A stretch of 64,000 nt of DNA from Nitrospirota bacterium (GCA_026387665.1 JAPLLG010000009.1:62001-126000), one strand, 5' to 3'; counted from the first letter of the stretch, positions 16,508 through 25,918 are shown. Notes: generated by a model from the sequence alone, not told the origin. Numbers and translations are program-made.

Positions 16508-17431
16508 CTAGCCCATACGCTCGCGGAAATAGTCGACGGTGAGCTTAAGCCCTTCACTGAGTTCGGTTCTGGGCTCCCAGGACAATTCTTGACGGATCTT
16601 GCTGGGATCGATCACGCTCCGCGCCTGCTCGCCCTTCTTGGCCGGCCCATGCACTTCCTTGCTGGTTGAGTTCGTGTGCGTGATGAGCAGCCGCATCAAA
16701 TCGTTGATCGAGGTTTCTTGCCCCGTCCCAACATTGTAGGTGCCTTGCGTGTCCTGACCCATCACCGCAAGATTGGCCTCCACCACATCCTCGACATAGA
16801 CGAAGTCTCTGGTTTGGCGCCCATTGCCGTGAATGATCGCTTGCTCGTTATTCAGCAGCTTCTGAATGAAGATCGCGATGACACCGGCCTCTCCATCAGG
16901 ATCCTGACGCGGCCCATACACATTGGCATAGCGCAGATTCACCACCTGAAGCCCGCTCACTCGTTGGTAGTAGGAGAGATATTGCTCCCCGCATAGCTTG
17001 CTGATGCCGTAGGGAGACAGGGGCCGCGTGGGATGGGACTCAGGGGCAGGATAGACATCCTGCTCTCCGTAGATCGCTCCGCCGGAAGACGAAAACACCA
17101 CCTTCCGCACTCCGTGCCTGACGGCCTGCCGCAACACATTCAACATCCCCAACACATTCACCTGGGCATCGAAGACCGGATCTTCCACCGATTTACGGAC
17201 ATCCATCTGCGCCGCAAGGTGCATGACGACATTGGGCCGTTCGTTGCGAAACACGCCTTCAAGCCGCCAACTCTGAATATCCATCTTACAGAAGCGAGCG
17301 GCGCGATTGAGGTTTCTCCGCTTTCCCGTGGACAGATTATCCACGATCACAACCTCATGCCCTTCCTGGAGCAAGCGATCGACCACATGCGAGCCGATAA
17401 AACCGGCTCCGCCCGTCACCAGTACCTTCAT
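16508..17431 (-). CDS. NAD-dependent sugar-nucleotide epimerase
   Basis: Protein of 307 residues from ATG 17431, which follows GGAGG; the frame is open 18 bases further. It is an extended short-chain dehydrogenase: GGAGFIGSHVVDRLL at the N-terminus for NAD binding, Ser-Ser-Gly near residue 118, and the catalytic YGISK near residue 143. The best family match is UDP-glucose 4-epimerase or a related UDP-hexuronate epimerase acting on envelope sugar precursors. Substrate cannot be fixed from sequence. It follows tlyA in the same direction 54 bases later. Confidence 0.88.
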   Translation of the reverse strand: MKVLVTGGAGFIGSHVVDRLLQEGHEVVIVDNLSTGKRRNLNRAARFCKMDIQSWRLEGVFRNERPNVVMHLAAQMDVRKSVEDPVFDAQVNVLGMLNVLRQAVRHGVRKVVFSSSGGAIYGEQDVYPAPESHPTRPLSPYGISKLCGEQYLSYYQRVSGLQVVNLRYANVYGPRQDPDGEAGVIAIFIQKLLNNEQAIIHGNGRQTRDFVYVEDVVEANLAVMGQDTQGTYNVGTGQETSINDLMRLLITHTNSTSKEVHGPAKKGEQARSVIDPSKIRQELSWEPRTELSEGLKLTVDYFRERMG

Positions 17432-17485
17432 GCCTGCCTCCATCGCCAATGCATCGTCACCATCATCGCTCCGCCCCAGGCCCGG

Positions 17486-18244
17486 TCATGCTGTCATCAC
17501 GCGCGTAAACCCGACCAGGATCTCACGATTGCCTTTTCGCCCGATCACGGGAGAATCGAGCACACCTTTTAGCTGAAGCCCCAACTGCGTCGCGCAAGCA
17601 ATGACCTTCTCCGTCACCGCTTCGCGCTGCGCATCGTCCCGCACGATTCCCCCTCGCCCCACCTGCCCCTTGCCGACTTCAAACTGGGGCTTCACGAGCG
17701 CCACAACCGTTGCGAAACGATTGAGGAGACCGACAACGGCAGGCAAAACCAGGGTCAGGGAAATAAAGGAGACGTCGATCACAGCTAAGTCGATCGGCTC
17801 AGGGACCGTTGTACGGTCAACATACCGAATATTGGTCCGTTCGAGCAAGACAACACGCGAATCCTGCCGCAGCTTCCATTCGAACTGCCCATACCCCACA
17901 TCGACGGCATAGATCTTGGTCGCGCCCCGCTGCAACAAACAGTCGGTGAATCCGCCGGTCGAACAGCCGACATCCAGGCCAATCGTCCCGCTGGGATCAA
18001 TCTGAAAGGCATCCAGCGCCGCCGCTAATTTGTCGCCCGATCGGCTGACGAACAATGCGGGCTGCACGACTTCGATTCGCGCATCCAGCGGCACCAGCTT
18101 CGCCGGCTTGTCTACCATCATCCCATCCACCGAGACTCCGCCCGCCAACACCGCTCTGGCCGCAGCCTCACGGCTGGGCACCAGGCCCTGCAACAGCAGC
18201 ACACGGTCCAACCGTTCTTTGCGAATACGAGGGGTGGATGACAT
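17486..18244 (-). CDS. tlyA: TlyA-family rRNA ribose methyltransferase
   Basis: Protein of 252 residues. Residues 1-65 are an S4 RNA-binding domain (RLDRVLLLQGLVPSREAAARAVL), joined to an FtsJ/RrmJ-like methyltransferase with motif I GLDVGCSTGGFTDCLL near residue 90 and VDVGYGQFEWKLR. The K-D-K-E-type tetrad fits 2'-O-ribose methylation, in TlyA of 16S and 23S rRNA cytidines. It is downstream of xseB in a conserved order (xseA-xseB-tlyA). Confidence 0.92.
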   Translation of the reverse strand: MSSTPRIRKERLDRVLLLQGLVPSREAAARAVLAGGVSVDGMMVDKPAKLVPLDARIEVVQPALFVSRSGDKLAAALDAFQIDPSGTIGLDVGCSTGGFTDCLLQRGATKIYAVDVGYGQFEWKLRQDSRVVLLERTNIRYVDRTTVPEPIDLAVIDVSFISLTLVLPAVVGLLNRFATVVALVKPQFEVGKGQVGRGGIVRDDAQREAVTEKVIACATQLGLQLKGVLDSPVIGRKGNREILVGFTRVMTA

Positions 18245-18304
18245 AGGGACTAGGGACGCAACGCTAGGGAGTGGAGGCGGGCTGAGAGGCCCCTTTCAGA
18301 AAAT

Positions 18305-18553
18305 CTAGGCGGACGGCTCATCCGATTCGTCGTCTGCGGAGAAGGCATGGATGCGCTTTTTGCCGTTCTTGTCTTGCACGAGCACTTCGACTTTATGTTC
18401 GGCTTCTTCGAGAATCTTGAGGCAATTCTTCGAGAGGCGAATGCCTTCCTCGAAAATCCTGAGCGATTCGTCCAGCGGAAGATCGCTTTTTTCCAACTCA
18501 CCGACAATCGCTTCCAACCGCGCCATGGCCTGTTCGAATTTCACCGCTGCCAC
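18305..18553 (-). CDS. xseB: Exonuclease VII small subunit
   Basis: Protein of 82 residues from GTG 18553 with a GAGG ribosome site. The helical-hairpin signature FEQAMARLEAIVGELEKSDLPLDESLRIFEEGIRL is typical of XseB, followed by CLKILEEAEHKVEVL. It binds the XseA catalytic subunit to form the single-strand exonuclease. It lies 57 bases after xseA and before tlyA. Confidence 0.93.
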   Translation of the reverse strand: MAAVKFEQAMARLEAIVGELEKSDLPLDESLRIFEEGIRLSKNCLKILEEAEHKVEVLVQDKNGKKRIHAFSADDESDEPSA

Positions 18554-18610
18554 AATATGCCTCGTAATCTATAGGTGTAGAAAACCATTATACGCGACCA
18601 CCCCTCGATT

Positions 18611-19996
18611 TCAAACCGAGGAATCGTCCACGATCCGCGTGACCCTGCAATGCAATCGTCCTCTGGCCAATTGCGCCTCCAGCTCCTGCCCCACCTCCAC
18701 GTCGCTCGCTCGATGGAGGACCTGCCCAGCTGGGACCGTCTGTAAAATACTGTAGCCCCGGCCAAGAACCGCCAGGGGGCTCAGGGTATTGAGCTGCGCC
18801 AGCAACGCATGGATCCGGTGACGATGCTGCGCCAAGATCGTTCCCATCTGCCCTTCGAGACGCTTCGAGAATTGCGGAACCGTCGCCAGCCCCTGCTTGA
18901 TCGTGAGAATGGGATTGAGGCCGGAGAGATCCCGCTGCGCCTCATGCACCCGTTCACGCCCGGAGGTCAACACGCGCTGAAGCAACTCGCGCAACCGATC
19001 CACCATGTCATCGGTCCGTTGCGCCGCATCCTGGAGACGGAACCGCACATCCGTCACCCCGCGAATACCGGCATCCAACCTCTGCCGCTCGAACGCGCAA
19101 TGCCGGAGCATCATCTGCCCCATACGGAGGGTCAGCTCCCGCAATCGCTCCACGATCTCAGCCAATACCGGAACGACCGCCTCGGCGGCCGCTGACGGAG
19201 TCGGTGCACGGAGATCGGCGGCGAAGTCGGCCAGCGTCACATCGATTTCATGCCCGACCGCCGACACCACCGGCACGTGGGAGGCGACAATGGCGCGCAC
19301 CACGATCTCCTCGTTGAAACTCCAGAGATCCTCCAGCGATCCTCCGCCTCGCCCGACGATGATGACATCCACGGAGCCCCAGTCGTTCAAGGCAGCCAGC
19401 GCTTCGGCAATTTGACGCCCGGCGCTCTCCCCCTGGACTTGCACCGGAGCGATCAGGATATGCAATGTCGGCCAGCGACGCCTGAGCACGGCCAGAATAT
19501 CCCGAATGGCGGCGCCCGTCGGCGAGGTGACCACGCCCACCGTTCTGGGAAATGCCGGAATCGGCTTTTTTCTGTCCTGATCGAACAGTCCCTCCGCAGC
19601 CAATCGCTCTTTCAACTGTTCGAAGGCCAGCTGCAGCGCACCGACGCCTTTCGGCTCCACCGTATCGAGCACGATCTGATATTCACCGCGCAGCTCGTAG
19701 ACCGTGAGCCGCCCCCGCACGATCACCTGCATCCCCTCTTGCAAGGCAAAGCGCAGCTTCAGCGCGCTGGACCGGAACAGCACCGCGCGAATCTGGCTCG
19801 TTTTGTCCTTGAGGGTGCAGTAGACGTGACCCGACCCTGGCGCACGAATATTGGACAGCTCGCCTTCCAGCCAGATGTCGGAGAATTGTTCTTCGATGGA
19901 GGTGCGGAGCAGCCCCGTCAATTCCGAAACCGTGAAGACCTGTTTCGGGGGAGCGGGCTGAGAAAAGAGATCAGGGAAACCGGGAGGGCTCGTGAT
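18611..19996 (-). CDS. xseA: Exonuclease VII large subunit, possible ATC start
   Basis: The only bacterial standard start in the frame near the 5' end is TTG 19921, but conserved XseA sequence (VFTVSELTGLLR) begins before it. The open frame continues back to ATC 19996, four bases after an AGGAG ribosome site and ten bases after the ymdB stop. The ATC start gives 461 residues, the normal length. The OB-fold domain (SNIRAPGSGHVYCTLKD) is followed by the catalytic core with GVVTSPTGAAIRDIL and VIIVGRGGGSLEDLW, then a long coiled coil. ATC could be a rare start, or a G-to-C change of ATG. With XseB it degrades single-stranded DNA. Confidence 0.85.
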   Translation of the reverse strand: MTSPPGFPDLFSQPAPPKQVFTVSELTGLLRTSIEEQFSDIWLEGELSNIRAPGSGHVYCTLKDKTSQIRAVLFRSSALKLRFALQEGMQVIVRGRLTVYELRGEYQIVLDTVEPKGVGALQLAFEQLKERLAAEGLFDQDRKKPIPAFPRTVGVVTSPTGAAIRDILAVLRRRWPTLHILIAPVQVQGESAGRQIAEALAALNDWGSVDVIIVGRGGGSLEDLWSFNEEIVVRAIVASHVPVVSAVGHEIDVTLADFAADLRAPTPSAAAEAVVPVLAEIVERLRELTLRMGQMMLRHCAFERQRLDAGIRGVTDVRFRLQDAAQRTDDMVDRLRELLQRVLTSGRERVHEAQRDLSGLNPILTIKQGLATVPQFSKRLEGQMGTILAQHRHRIHALLAQLNTLSPLAVLGRGYSILQTVPAGQVLHRASDVEVGQELEAQLARGRLHCRVTRIVDDSSV

Positions 19997-20005
19997 GAGA
20001 CTCCT

Positions 20006-20785
20006 TTAATCGATAATGCGAATGCGTTCGATCGACAGCGCCTTCCCGAGACGCGCATCTAGCTCGATCAGGACCGCGCAGAACACGGCTGGCCCGGAGG
20101 CTACTTCAAAGCGCCGGGGCATCCCGGTCAGAAACTTTTCGATCGCCAGTTCCTTTTTCACCCCGATCACGGAGTGAAGCGGCCCGGTCATCCCGATATC
20201 CGTAATATAGGCCGTCCCTTTCGGGAAAATCTGGTCATCGGCCGTTTGCACATGCGTATGGGTCCCGACTACGGCGACGACCTCTCCGTCCAGATAATGT
20301 CCCATCGCCATTTTCTCCGACGTCGCTTCCGCATGCATATCGACAATCACGGCAGCCGTTCGTTTTTTCAACGAGGCCAACTCTTTTTTGGCTGCCTGAA
20401 AGGGACAGTCCAACGTCGGCATGTAGGCCCGCCCCATCAGCTGGAGCACGCCCAACTGTTCCCCGCCGGCTGACTCGACCACCACACTGCCAGATCCCGG
20501 CGCACCGCTCGGATAATTGGCCGGACGAAGCAGGCGCGGCTCCCGTGGAAAATAATCGAGAATTTCCTTCTTGTCCCAAGCATGGTTCCCGGTCGTAATA
20601 ACCGCAAGCCCCATGTCGAACAACTCTTCCGCCAACTCCGGCGTAATGCCGAACCCGGCGGCGGCGTTTTCCCCGTTGCCAATCACGATATCAACCTGCC
20701 GCTGCGCCACCAGCCTGGGCACAGCCCGGGCCACCGCACGGCGCCCAGGCTCTCCAAAAATATCGCCAATGAAGAGAACCTTCAC
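20006..20785 (-). CDS. ymdB: YmdB-type metallophosphoesterase
   Basis: Protein of 259 residues from GTG 20785, overlapping the rny stop by four bases (GTGA). The di-metal phosphoesterase motifs are present: FIGDIFGEPGR at the start, NGENAAAGFGI near residue 38, TTGNHAWDKKE near residue 65, and MHAEATSEK and GTHTHVQTADD later. The TIGR00282 family hydrolyses 2',3'-cyclic nucleotides in vitro and in Bacillus affects biofilm formation. The rny-ymdB pairing is conserved. Confidence 0.93.
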   Translation of the reverse strand: MKVLFIGDIFGEPGRRAVARAVPRLVAQRQVDIVIGNGENAAAGFGITPELAEELFDMGLAVITTGNHAWDKKEILDYFPREPRLLRPANYPSGAPGSGSVVVESAGGEQLGVLQLMGRAYMPTLDCPFQAAKKELASLKKRTAAVIVDMHAEATSEKMAMGHYLDGEVVAVVGTHTHVQTADDQIFPKGTAYITDIGMTGPLHSVIGVKKELAIEKFLTGMPRRFEVASGPAVFCAVLIELDARLGKALSIERIRIID

Positions 20786-22359
20786 TTAGCATACTCCACA
20801 TACCGGCTCTCGCGAATCACGGTCACTCTGATCGTGCCGGGATAGGTCAATTCCTGCTCAATCTTTTTTGCCAGATCGCGGGACAGTTGGAAGGACTCGG
20901 TATCCGTAATGTCTTCCGAACGGACAATGACGCGAATCTCCCGGCCCGCTTGAATGGCATAGGCCTTCTGCACCCCTTTGAGCCCCGTGGCCAGCGACTC
21001 CAGCTTCTCCAGCCGCTTAACGTAGGTCTCCAGCGCTTCCCGGCGCGCCCCCGGCCTGGCCGCAGACAAGGCTTCCGCCGCCGCGACCAATACGGACTCG
21101 GGACAGATCGGCTCCACTTGCTCGTGGTGCCCTGCAATGGCATTGATGATTTTTTCGCTCTCGCCGTACTTCTTGGCGATCTCCGCGCCCAACATGGCAT
21201 GGGGGCCTTCTTCTTCATGACTGACGGCTTTCCCAATGTCGTGCAGCAGCGCGCCCCGTCTGGCCAGCTTCACGTCGAGACCCAGCTCCGAGGCCATGAT
21301 GCCGCAGATATAGGCCGCTTCGCGCGCATGGTAGAGGTTGTTCTGCCCGTAGCTGGTCCGGTACTTCAGCCGGCCGAGCACTTTGATCAATTCCGGATGG
21401 AAATCCGAGAGCCCCAACTCGAAAATAATCTTCTCGGCTTCTTCGTACATGAGCTTGTCGATATCGACTTTGACCTTCTCGACGATCTCCTCGATTCGCG
21501 TCGGATGGATACGCCCGTCATGCATCAACCGTTCGAGCGACACCTTGGCGATCTCCCGGCGCAAGGGATCGAAGCCCGAGATCACGACGGCTTCCGGCGT
21601 TTCATCAATGATCAAATCGATCCCGGTTGCGGCTTCGATTGCGCGGATATTGCGCCCTTCCCGTCCGATGATCCGCCCCTTCATTGCGTCGTTCGGGATC
21701 TGGACAACGGAAATCGTGGACTCGGCGACATAGTCGCGCACCACCCGTTGAATCGAGGAAGTAATGATCTCGCGCGCTTCCCGCTCCGCATTCTCCCGCG
21801 CCTCTTCCAAGATCCGCTTGGCCAGCCCAATCGCCTCCAGCCGCGCCTGACTTTCCATTTCATGGATGAGCTGCTTCTTCGCCTCGTCGGATGTCATCCC
21901 CGCGACGCGCTCCAGCGCCTCACAGTGCTCCTTCTCCGCTCGCGTGCAAGCCGCTTCCTTCACCGTCAGCTTCTCTTCCCGCTTCACCAGCTCCAGATCC
22001 CGCTTCTGGAGATCGCTGTCCCGCTTGTCGATCGCGCTGACCCGTTTTTCGATGGTCTCGTCGCGCTGCAGCAAGCGTTTCTCGACGATGGCGAGCTCGG
22101 CCATCTTGGCCTTCTGCTCCTTCTCAAGCTCCGCCTTCGACTGGAGCAGCAGGTCTTTCGCTTCCAGCTTCGCTTCCTTGACAATATTGTCCGCTTCCCG
22201 CTGGGCATTCTGCACCGACTGGCGGGCCTGTTCCTCTTCCTGCGCCTTCTTCGCGGCGCCCGATGAGCGGCGGATCAATTCAAACAGCCCGACTCCGAGC
22301 AATCCCCCAACGAGTCCTGTCAACAGATACGCAATAATTGAGGTAAAAATTTGACTCAC
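20782..22359 (-). CDS. rny: Ribonuclease Y
   Basis: Protein of 525 residues from GTG 22359. It has an N-terminal membrane anchor (YLLTGLVGGLLGVGLFELI), a long charged coiled coil (residues 30-200), a KH RNA-binding domain (GRIIGREGRNIRAIEAATGIDLIIDETP, near residue 230) and an HD domain with the metal site HDIGKAVSHEEEGPHAMLGAEIA near residue 375. RNase Y starts mRNA decay at the inner membrane. The next gene, ymdB, is translationally coupled. Confidence 0.95.
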   Translation of the reverse strand: MSQIFTSIIAYLLTGLVGGLLGVGLFELIRRSSGAAKKAQEEEQARQSVQNAQREADNIVKEAKLEAKDLLLQSKAELEKEQKAKMAELAIVEKRLLQRDETIEKRVSAIDKRDSDLQKRDLELVKREEKLTVKEAACTRAEKEHCEALERVAGMTSDEAKKQLIHEMESQARLEAIGLAKRILEEARENAEREAREIITSSIQRVVRDYVAESTISVVQIPNDAMKGRIIGREGRNIRAIEAATGIDLIIDETPEAVVISGFDPLRREIAKVSLERLMHDGRIHPTRIEEIVEKVKVDIDKLMYEEAEKIIFELGLSDFHPELIKVLGRLKYRTSYGQNNLYHAREAAYICGIMASELGLDVKLARRGALLHDIGKAVSHEEEGPHAMLGAEIAKKYGESEKIINAIAGHHEQVEPICPESVLVAAAEALSAARPGARREALETYVKRLEKLESLATGLKGVQKAYAIQAGREIRVIVRSEDITDTESFQLSRDLAKKIEQELTYPGTIRVTVIRESRYVEYAK

Positions 22360-22567
22360 CCCCCTACAATCGCGAGACGAGAAACAGCCTGTTCCTCAGC
22401 CTCATCTTGATACAAGATTGGTCAACGGTCCTGTGCTAATGAAGGGAGCGCAGCGGAAGAATAGGTATACGGAAGAGGATCGCCCAACACGCGGCCGACA
22501 GACTTACTCCGAGAACGGACTCCACGGGGATGAAGATCGTGCTGAATTGAGAGAACGAGTACGTCCC

Positions 22568-22755
22568 GTGCAGGACAAATCCCACGAAGTCCCTCTGCGC
22601 TGGAACCCCCTCATCCGCATGAAAGGATTGCGTGCGTGAACCGGAAGCAACCGAAGACTGTTTCCGTGCACCGCACTGCCGGACGGCAGCAGATACTCCA
22701 TGACTTTACCCAGCATCTCCAAGAGGTTATACATGAGGAGGACGAACCCTTGCAC
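22568..22755 (-). ncRNA. ssrS: Candidate 6S-like RNA between zapA and rny
   Basis: This 188-base stretch can fold end to end. Its 5' GTGCAAGG pairs with its 3' CCTGCAC, then GTC with GAC, CCTCT with AGAGG, and GCTGG with CCAGC, separated by unpaired internal regions. The length and the long rod with central bubbles fit 6S RNA, and the place between zapA and rny is one where 6S genes occur in several phyla. I know no sequence motif that proves it, and no clear promoter is seen. A 105-residue frame overlaps the region but has no ribosome site. The flanks, 22360-22567 and 22756-22910, hold nothing else supported. Confidence 0.45.
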
Positions 22756-22910
22756 ACATGATCTCTGTCTCAATTTCACCAGCATCAAAAACCCACATCT
22801 ATTCCGCGGTGACTGCATCATCTTCCCGGATTACTGAACCGGTTCGAGCGTGACCTAATCGTATCCCTACCGTCGCATCCGCGACATCCCGACATCCACG
22901 TCTGACGATA

Positions 22911-22931
22911 GCAAAGGGGTCTCCCCTTTGC
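22911..22931 (-). terminator. Hairpin after zapA
   Basis: Nine-base perfect stem GCAAAGGGG/CCCCTTTGC with a three-base loop, ten bases after the zapA stop. It lacks a T-run, so it may be a processing or stability hairpin and not a classical intrinsic terminator. Confidence 0.5.
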
Positions 22932-22940
22932 AAGGCGAAT

Positions 22941-23237
22941 CTACCGGAACAGCGAGGTCGGCACCTGCTCTTCGATGGACTCCATGAGCGACGTCATCCG
23001 CCGCTCGACATCCGCCTCACCCTGCGCGCGCTTCCGTTCAACTTCGAACAACTGATGGGCCAGGTTGACCGCCGTCAGCACGGCAAGCTTCGACGGGGTC
23101 GTGGTGTTCATCCCCTCCGCAAGATGGCGCATATGGCCATCCACGAAGCTGGCGAGCCGACGGATATAGGCCTCGTCCGCCTCGCCGCGGATCGCGAACC
23201 GTTGACCGTAGATTTCCACATCAATGGTCTTCGTCAA
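22941..23237 (-). CDS. zapA: Cell division protein ZapA
   Basis: Protein of 98 residues. The start is taken as TTG 23237, eight bases after AAGGAGG; the longer frame upstream lies in another gene and encodes non-family sequence. The N-terminal beta part TKTIDVEIYGQRFAIRGEADEAYIRRLASFVDGHM is characteristic of ZapA, followed by LAVLTAVNLAHQLFEVE and a coiled coil. ZapA bundles FtsZ filaments at the division site. It overlaps the upstream coiled-coil gene by 17 bases. Confidence 0.9.
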   Translation of the reverse strand: MTKTIDVEIYGQRFAIRGEADEAYIRRLASFVDGHMRHLAEGMNTTTPSKLAVLTAVNLAHQLFEVERKRAQGEADVERRMTSLMESIEEQVPTSLFR

Positions 23238-23484
23238 TGGCCACCTCCTTGCGTTCTTCAAAGCACTCCAACAACTCCACGTCGCCGAGAACTTTTTCGA
23301 TGCGAGACTTGATATCGACGCGCTCTTGCTCCCAGCGCCGATTCGAATCATCCTTCTCCGCAAGTCGCTGTCGCACCACCGTCAATTCTGCTTCAACCGC
23401 CGCATTCCGCTTCTTGAGTTCTTGAACGAGCTTCACCAAATCTTTAATGCGATTTTCGAGTGCGTCCAGCCGATCCAGCGCCAT
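23221..23484 (-). CDS. zapB: ZapB-like coiled-coil protein
   Basis: Protein of 87 residues, almost all predicted coiled coil: residues 1-75 show regular heptads of Leu, Val and Ile with Glu, Arg and Lys. ATG 23484 follows AAGGA. The position directly upstream of, and overlapping, zapA supports a role in the division ring as a ZapB-like partner. Coiled coils are poor evidence of homology, so the name rests mainly on context. Confidence 0.7.
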   Translation of the reverse strand: MALDRLDALENRIKDLVKLVQELKKRNAAVEAELTVVRQRLAEKDDSNRRWEQERVDIKSRIEKVLGDVELLECFEERKEVAIDEDH

Positions 23485-23561
23485 TTCCTTGCTCCCCTTT
23501 AAGCCCCTACAGGTTGTGGCGCACTATAGAAACTTGCCTAGATCTTGTCAAGAAATGGCCC

Positions 23562-25838
23562 TTAGAACGTCTTGCCCAACCGCGCATACTCACGATAGCT
23601 CCGCAGCACGCGTTTCACATATTGCCGCGTCTCCTGATAGGGGATCAATTCGACGAACTCATCCTGGCTTCGTCCACGATGCAACGTAATCCAATTCCCC
23701 ACCGCGATCGGCCCGGCATTGTAGGACGCGATGGTATACGCGACATTCCCGGAAAACTGTTCAAGCAGCTGCTCCACGTAGTGGACGCCGATGCGAATGT
23801 TGGTCTCTTGATCGAACAAGTCCTCCCGCCCGACGGCGGGCAGCCCGAGTCGCTGCGCGACATTATTGGCCGTGCCCGGCATCACCTGCATCAGGCCGAT
23901 CGCCCCGACCCGCGACACCGCCCGCCAATCGTATTGGCTCTCCTCTCGAATGATCGCCGCCACCAGATAGGGGTCGACACCCTTCGCCCCCTGGCCCTTG
24001 ATTGTCGGCAAGAGCCCCATCGGATAGGCGACAGGCCAGAGCGCCGGGGAGACGGACCCGCCGGTTCGCTCCAATTGATCGCGGAACTTGGCCCGCGCAA
24101 GCCGGAGGCCATGGTGATAGGCGCCCGCCTCGTTCAGCATCGTCGAGAGCACCATGAGGAGGCCCGGCTCCCGGCTATACCGGTCGATCAGCCCCGCCAC
24201 CTCTCGCGCCACATCTGAATCCAGCCCCAGCGTCTTCAGCTCAAGCGCGCGCCGATAAGCTGTCTGCTGCTCGATCTCGGCTCTCGTCGTCACAGCCCCT
24301 GCCGCCGCACCATTCACCGGCTCGCCATCGTTCGCCGGGACACTCGCCGGCACTGGTTCCGGTGCAACGGACTCCGGCAGCGGGATCTGGGTACGTTCGC
24401 GCGCCAGCTGACAGTAATAGGTATAGATAAATCGATGACAGAGCTGCACATAGACATCGTGAGCCTGCGGCTGCTGGTTCAGCTCGGCCGCGCGCGCCAT
24501 CCAATAGAGCGCTTGCGGCTCGAACTCTCCGTCATGCTGCTCCACGAGCGCCCGCAACTGGTCGAAGGCCTCGCGATAGCGCCCCATCCGGTAATAGCCC
24601 CAGCCCACGCGCCACTGTCCCTCGGCTCGCTGAGAGGCAGGCTCTCCAACTTTCGCCACCTGCCGATAGTGCGCAATCGCATCGTCGAAACGGCCCTGAT
24701 CCTCCAGCCATACACCGGCAAAGAGCGTGATCTGCCCCTTCTGTTCCGGGGACAGCGACGACCCTGCCGCCGTATGAGCCAGCTCCAATAACTTGTCGCC
24801 CTGGCCCTGCCGAAGATAGACGCGGGCGAGCCAGACCGAGGCTTCGGAGGATTCCGTTGCGCCCTCTTTCGCCAGCGCGCGAAACGTCTCTCTGGCCTGG
24901 TCGTACTGTTTGAGCCGGACCTGCGCGATGCCGAGCTTCAACTTCGCCTCGGTGCGCTGAGGCGATGAGGGATCAGCCGCAAGAAACTTCCGGAGCTCCT
25001 CAATCGCCTCAGCATGGAAGGCTTGCCCAAGATAGGCCTGCGCCCTGGCAAGCCGCTCGCTCGGCTGAACCACCCATGGCTCACCGCCCAGGTTCGAAGC
25101 TAGCAACGCTTCTGCCTCTTTGGCTTCCGGACTGAAGGCAAACCGCACCCAGAGCTGCCGCAGCGTCTCATGGCCTTCCTGAATATTATTCTCTCGCAAC
25201 TGGCAGGCGCCCTGCCGAAGCAGCGCCAGGGGCGTCTCCACTTCCTTCTGGCTCAGCCCCACCGCCTTGGCAATCCAGGCTGTCGCTTCGCGGCAACTCA
25301 ACGTCTGATACCAGGCTTCTCCGGCTCGATAGGCTGCCTTGACCACCAACGGGGAATTCGGCGCGGTCTGGGAAATGGTTTCGAACATCTCGGCTGCCTG
25401 CTTACCCTCCCCAAGCTTCAGTAAAGCCTCTCCCATCCACAAACGGACATAGTCATCCAAAAGCGGCGAATCGTTCTGGGCCGCGCGGAGAAACTGCAGC
25501 GCCGCGGCAGGATCCCGTTCCAGGAGCAGCACCCCGGACAGCAAGCCTGCGCGCGCAGCCCAGACCGTGGCAGGAAATTGTTTCCTCAGCCGTTGGAGCC
25601 GCTCAAGCTTCAGCGACAAGACCTGTTCTTTGTTGAGCGACTTGCCAAGCCGTTCTTTCGGCAGAGCGGCTGCTTGAAAGCAGGCTTCCACCGTCTCACA
25701 GGTATCGGGGACACTTGGCAGAGGAAGGGAGGAGGAGTCGGCGGATACAGGCCAGGAGAACAACACAGCCCAGCAGAGGCCCAGAGCCGTGACGGAGAGC
25801 AGCTTTCGCACCGTTCGTTGATTCATACGATCATGCAC
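23562..25838 (-). CDS. slt: Soluble lytic murein transglycosylase with TPR solenoid
   Basis: Protein of 758 residues with a signal peptide (VTALGLCWAVLFSWPVSA). Residues 60-560 form a helical TPR-like superhelix, as in the ring-shaped Slt70. The C-terminal lysozyme-like domain has IREESQYDWRAVSRVGAIGLMQVMPGTANNVA near residue 625 with the catalytic Glu, then GVHYVEQLLEQF and AYTIASYNAGPIAV. It cleaves the glycan strand of peptidoglycan to 1,6-anhydro ends in the periplasm. Two starts are possible (25838, 25826). A second, small transglycosylase is at 35290. Confidence 0.92.
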   Translation of the reverse strand: MHDRMNQRTVRKLLSVTALGLCWAVLFSWPVSADSSSLPLPSVPDTCETVEACFQAAALPKERLGKSLNKEQVLSLKLERLQRLRKQFPATVWAARAGLLSGVLLLERDPAAALQFLRAAQNDSPLLDDYVRLWMGEALLKLGEGKQAAEMFETISQTAPNSPLVVKAAYRAGEAWYQTLSCREATAWIAKAVGLSQKEVETPLALLRQGACQLRENNIQEGHETLRQLWVRFAFSPEAKEAEALLASNLGGEPWVVQPSERLARAQAYLGQAFHAEAIEELRKFLAADPSSPQRTEAKLKLGIAQVRLKQYDQARETFRALAKEGATESSEASVWLARVYLRQGQGDKLLELAHTAAGSSLSPEQKGQITLFAGVWLEDQGRFDDAIAHYRQVAKVGEPASQRAEGQWRVGWGYYRMGRYREAFDQLRALVEQHDGEFEPQALYWMARAAELNQQPQAHDVYVQLCHRFIYTYYCQLARERTQIPLPESVAPEPVPASVPANDGEPVNGAAAGAVTTRAEIEQQTAYRRALELKTLGLDSDVAREVAGLIDRYSREPGLLMVLSTMLNEAGAYHHGLRLARAKFRDQLERTGGSVSPALWPVAYPMGLLPTIKGQGAKGVDPYLVAAIIREESQYDWRAVSRVGAIGLMQVMPGTANNVAQRLGLPAVGREDLFDQETNIRIGVHYVEQLLEQFSGNVAYTIASYNAGPIAVGNWITLHRGRSQDEFVELIPYQETRQYVKRVLRSYREYARLGKTF

Positions 25839-25918
25839 CGGTCGTCATTCTCACCACTGTGACTACTTATATCAGTGTCCCTGCTCTCTTGCCAGCAAAG
25901 CCGCGTAAATCCTATGCC

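Noticed and set aside
19921-19923. TTG as the true xseA start
   Set aside because: It would remove the conserved VFTVSEL segment and 25 residues; kept only as the alternative to ATC 19996.
22504-22821. 105-residue minus-strand frame between zapA and rny
   Set aside because: No ribosome site and no conserved family; the region folds end to end as an RNA, which is the better reading.
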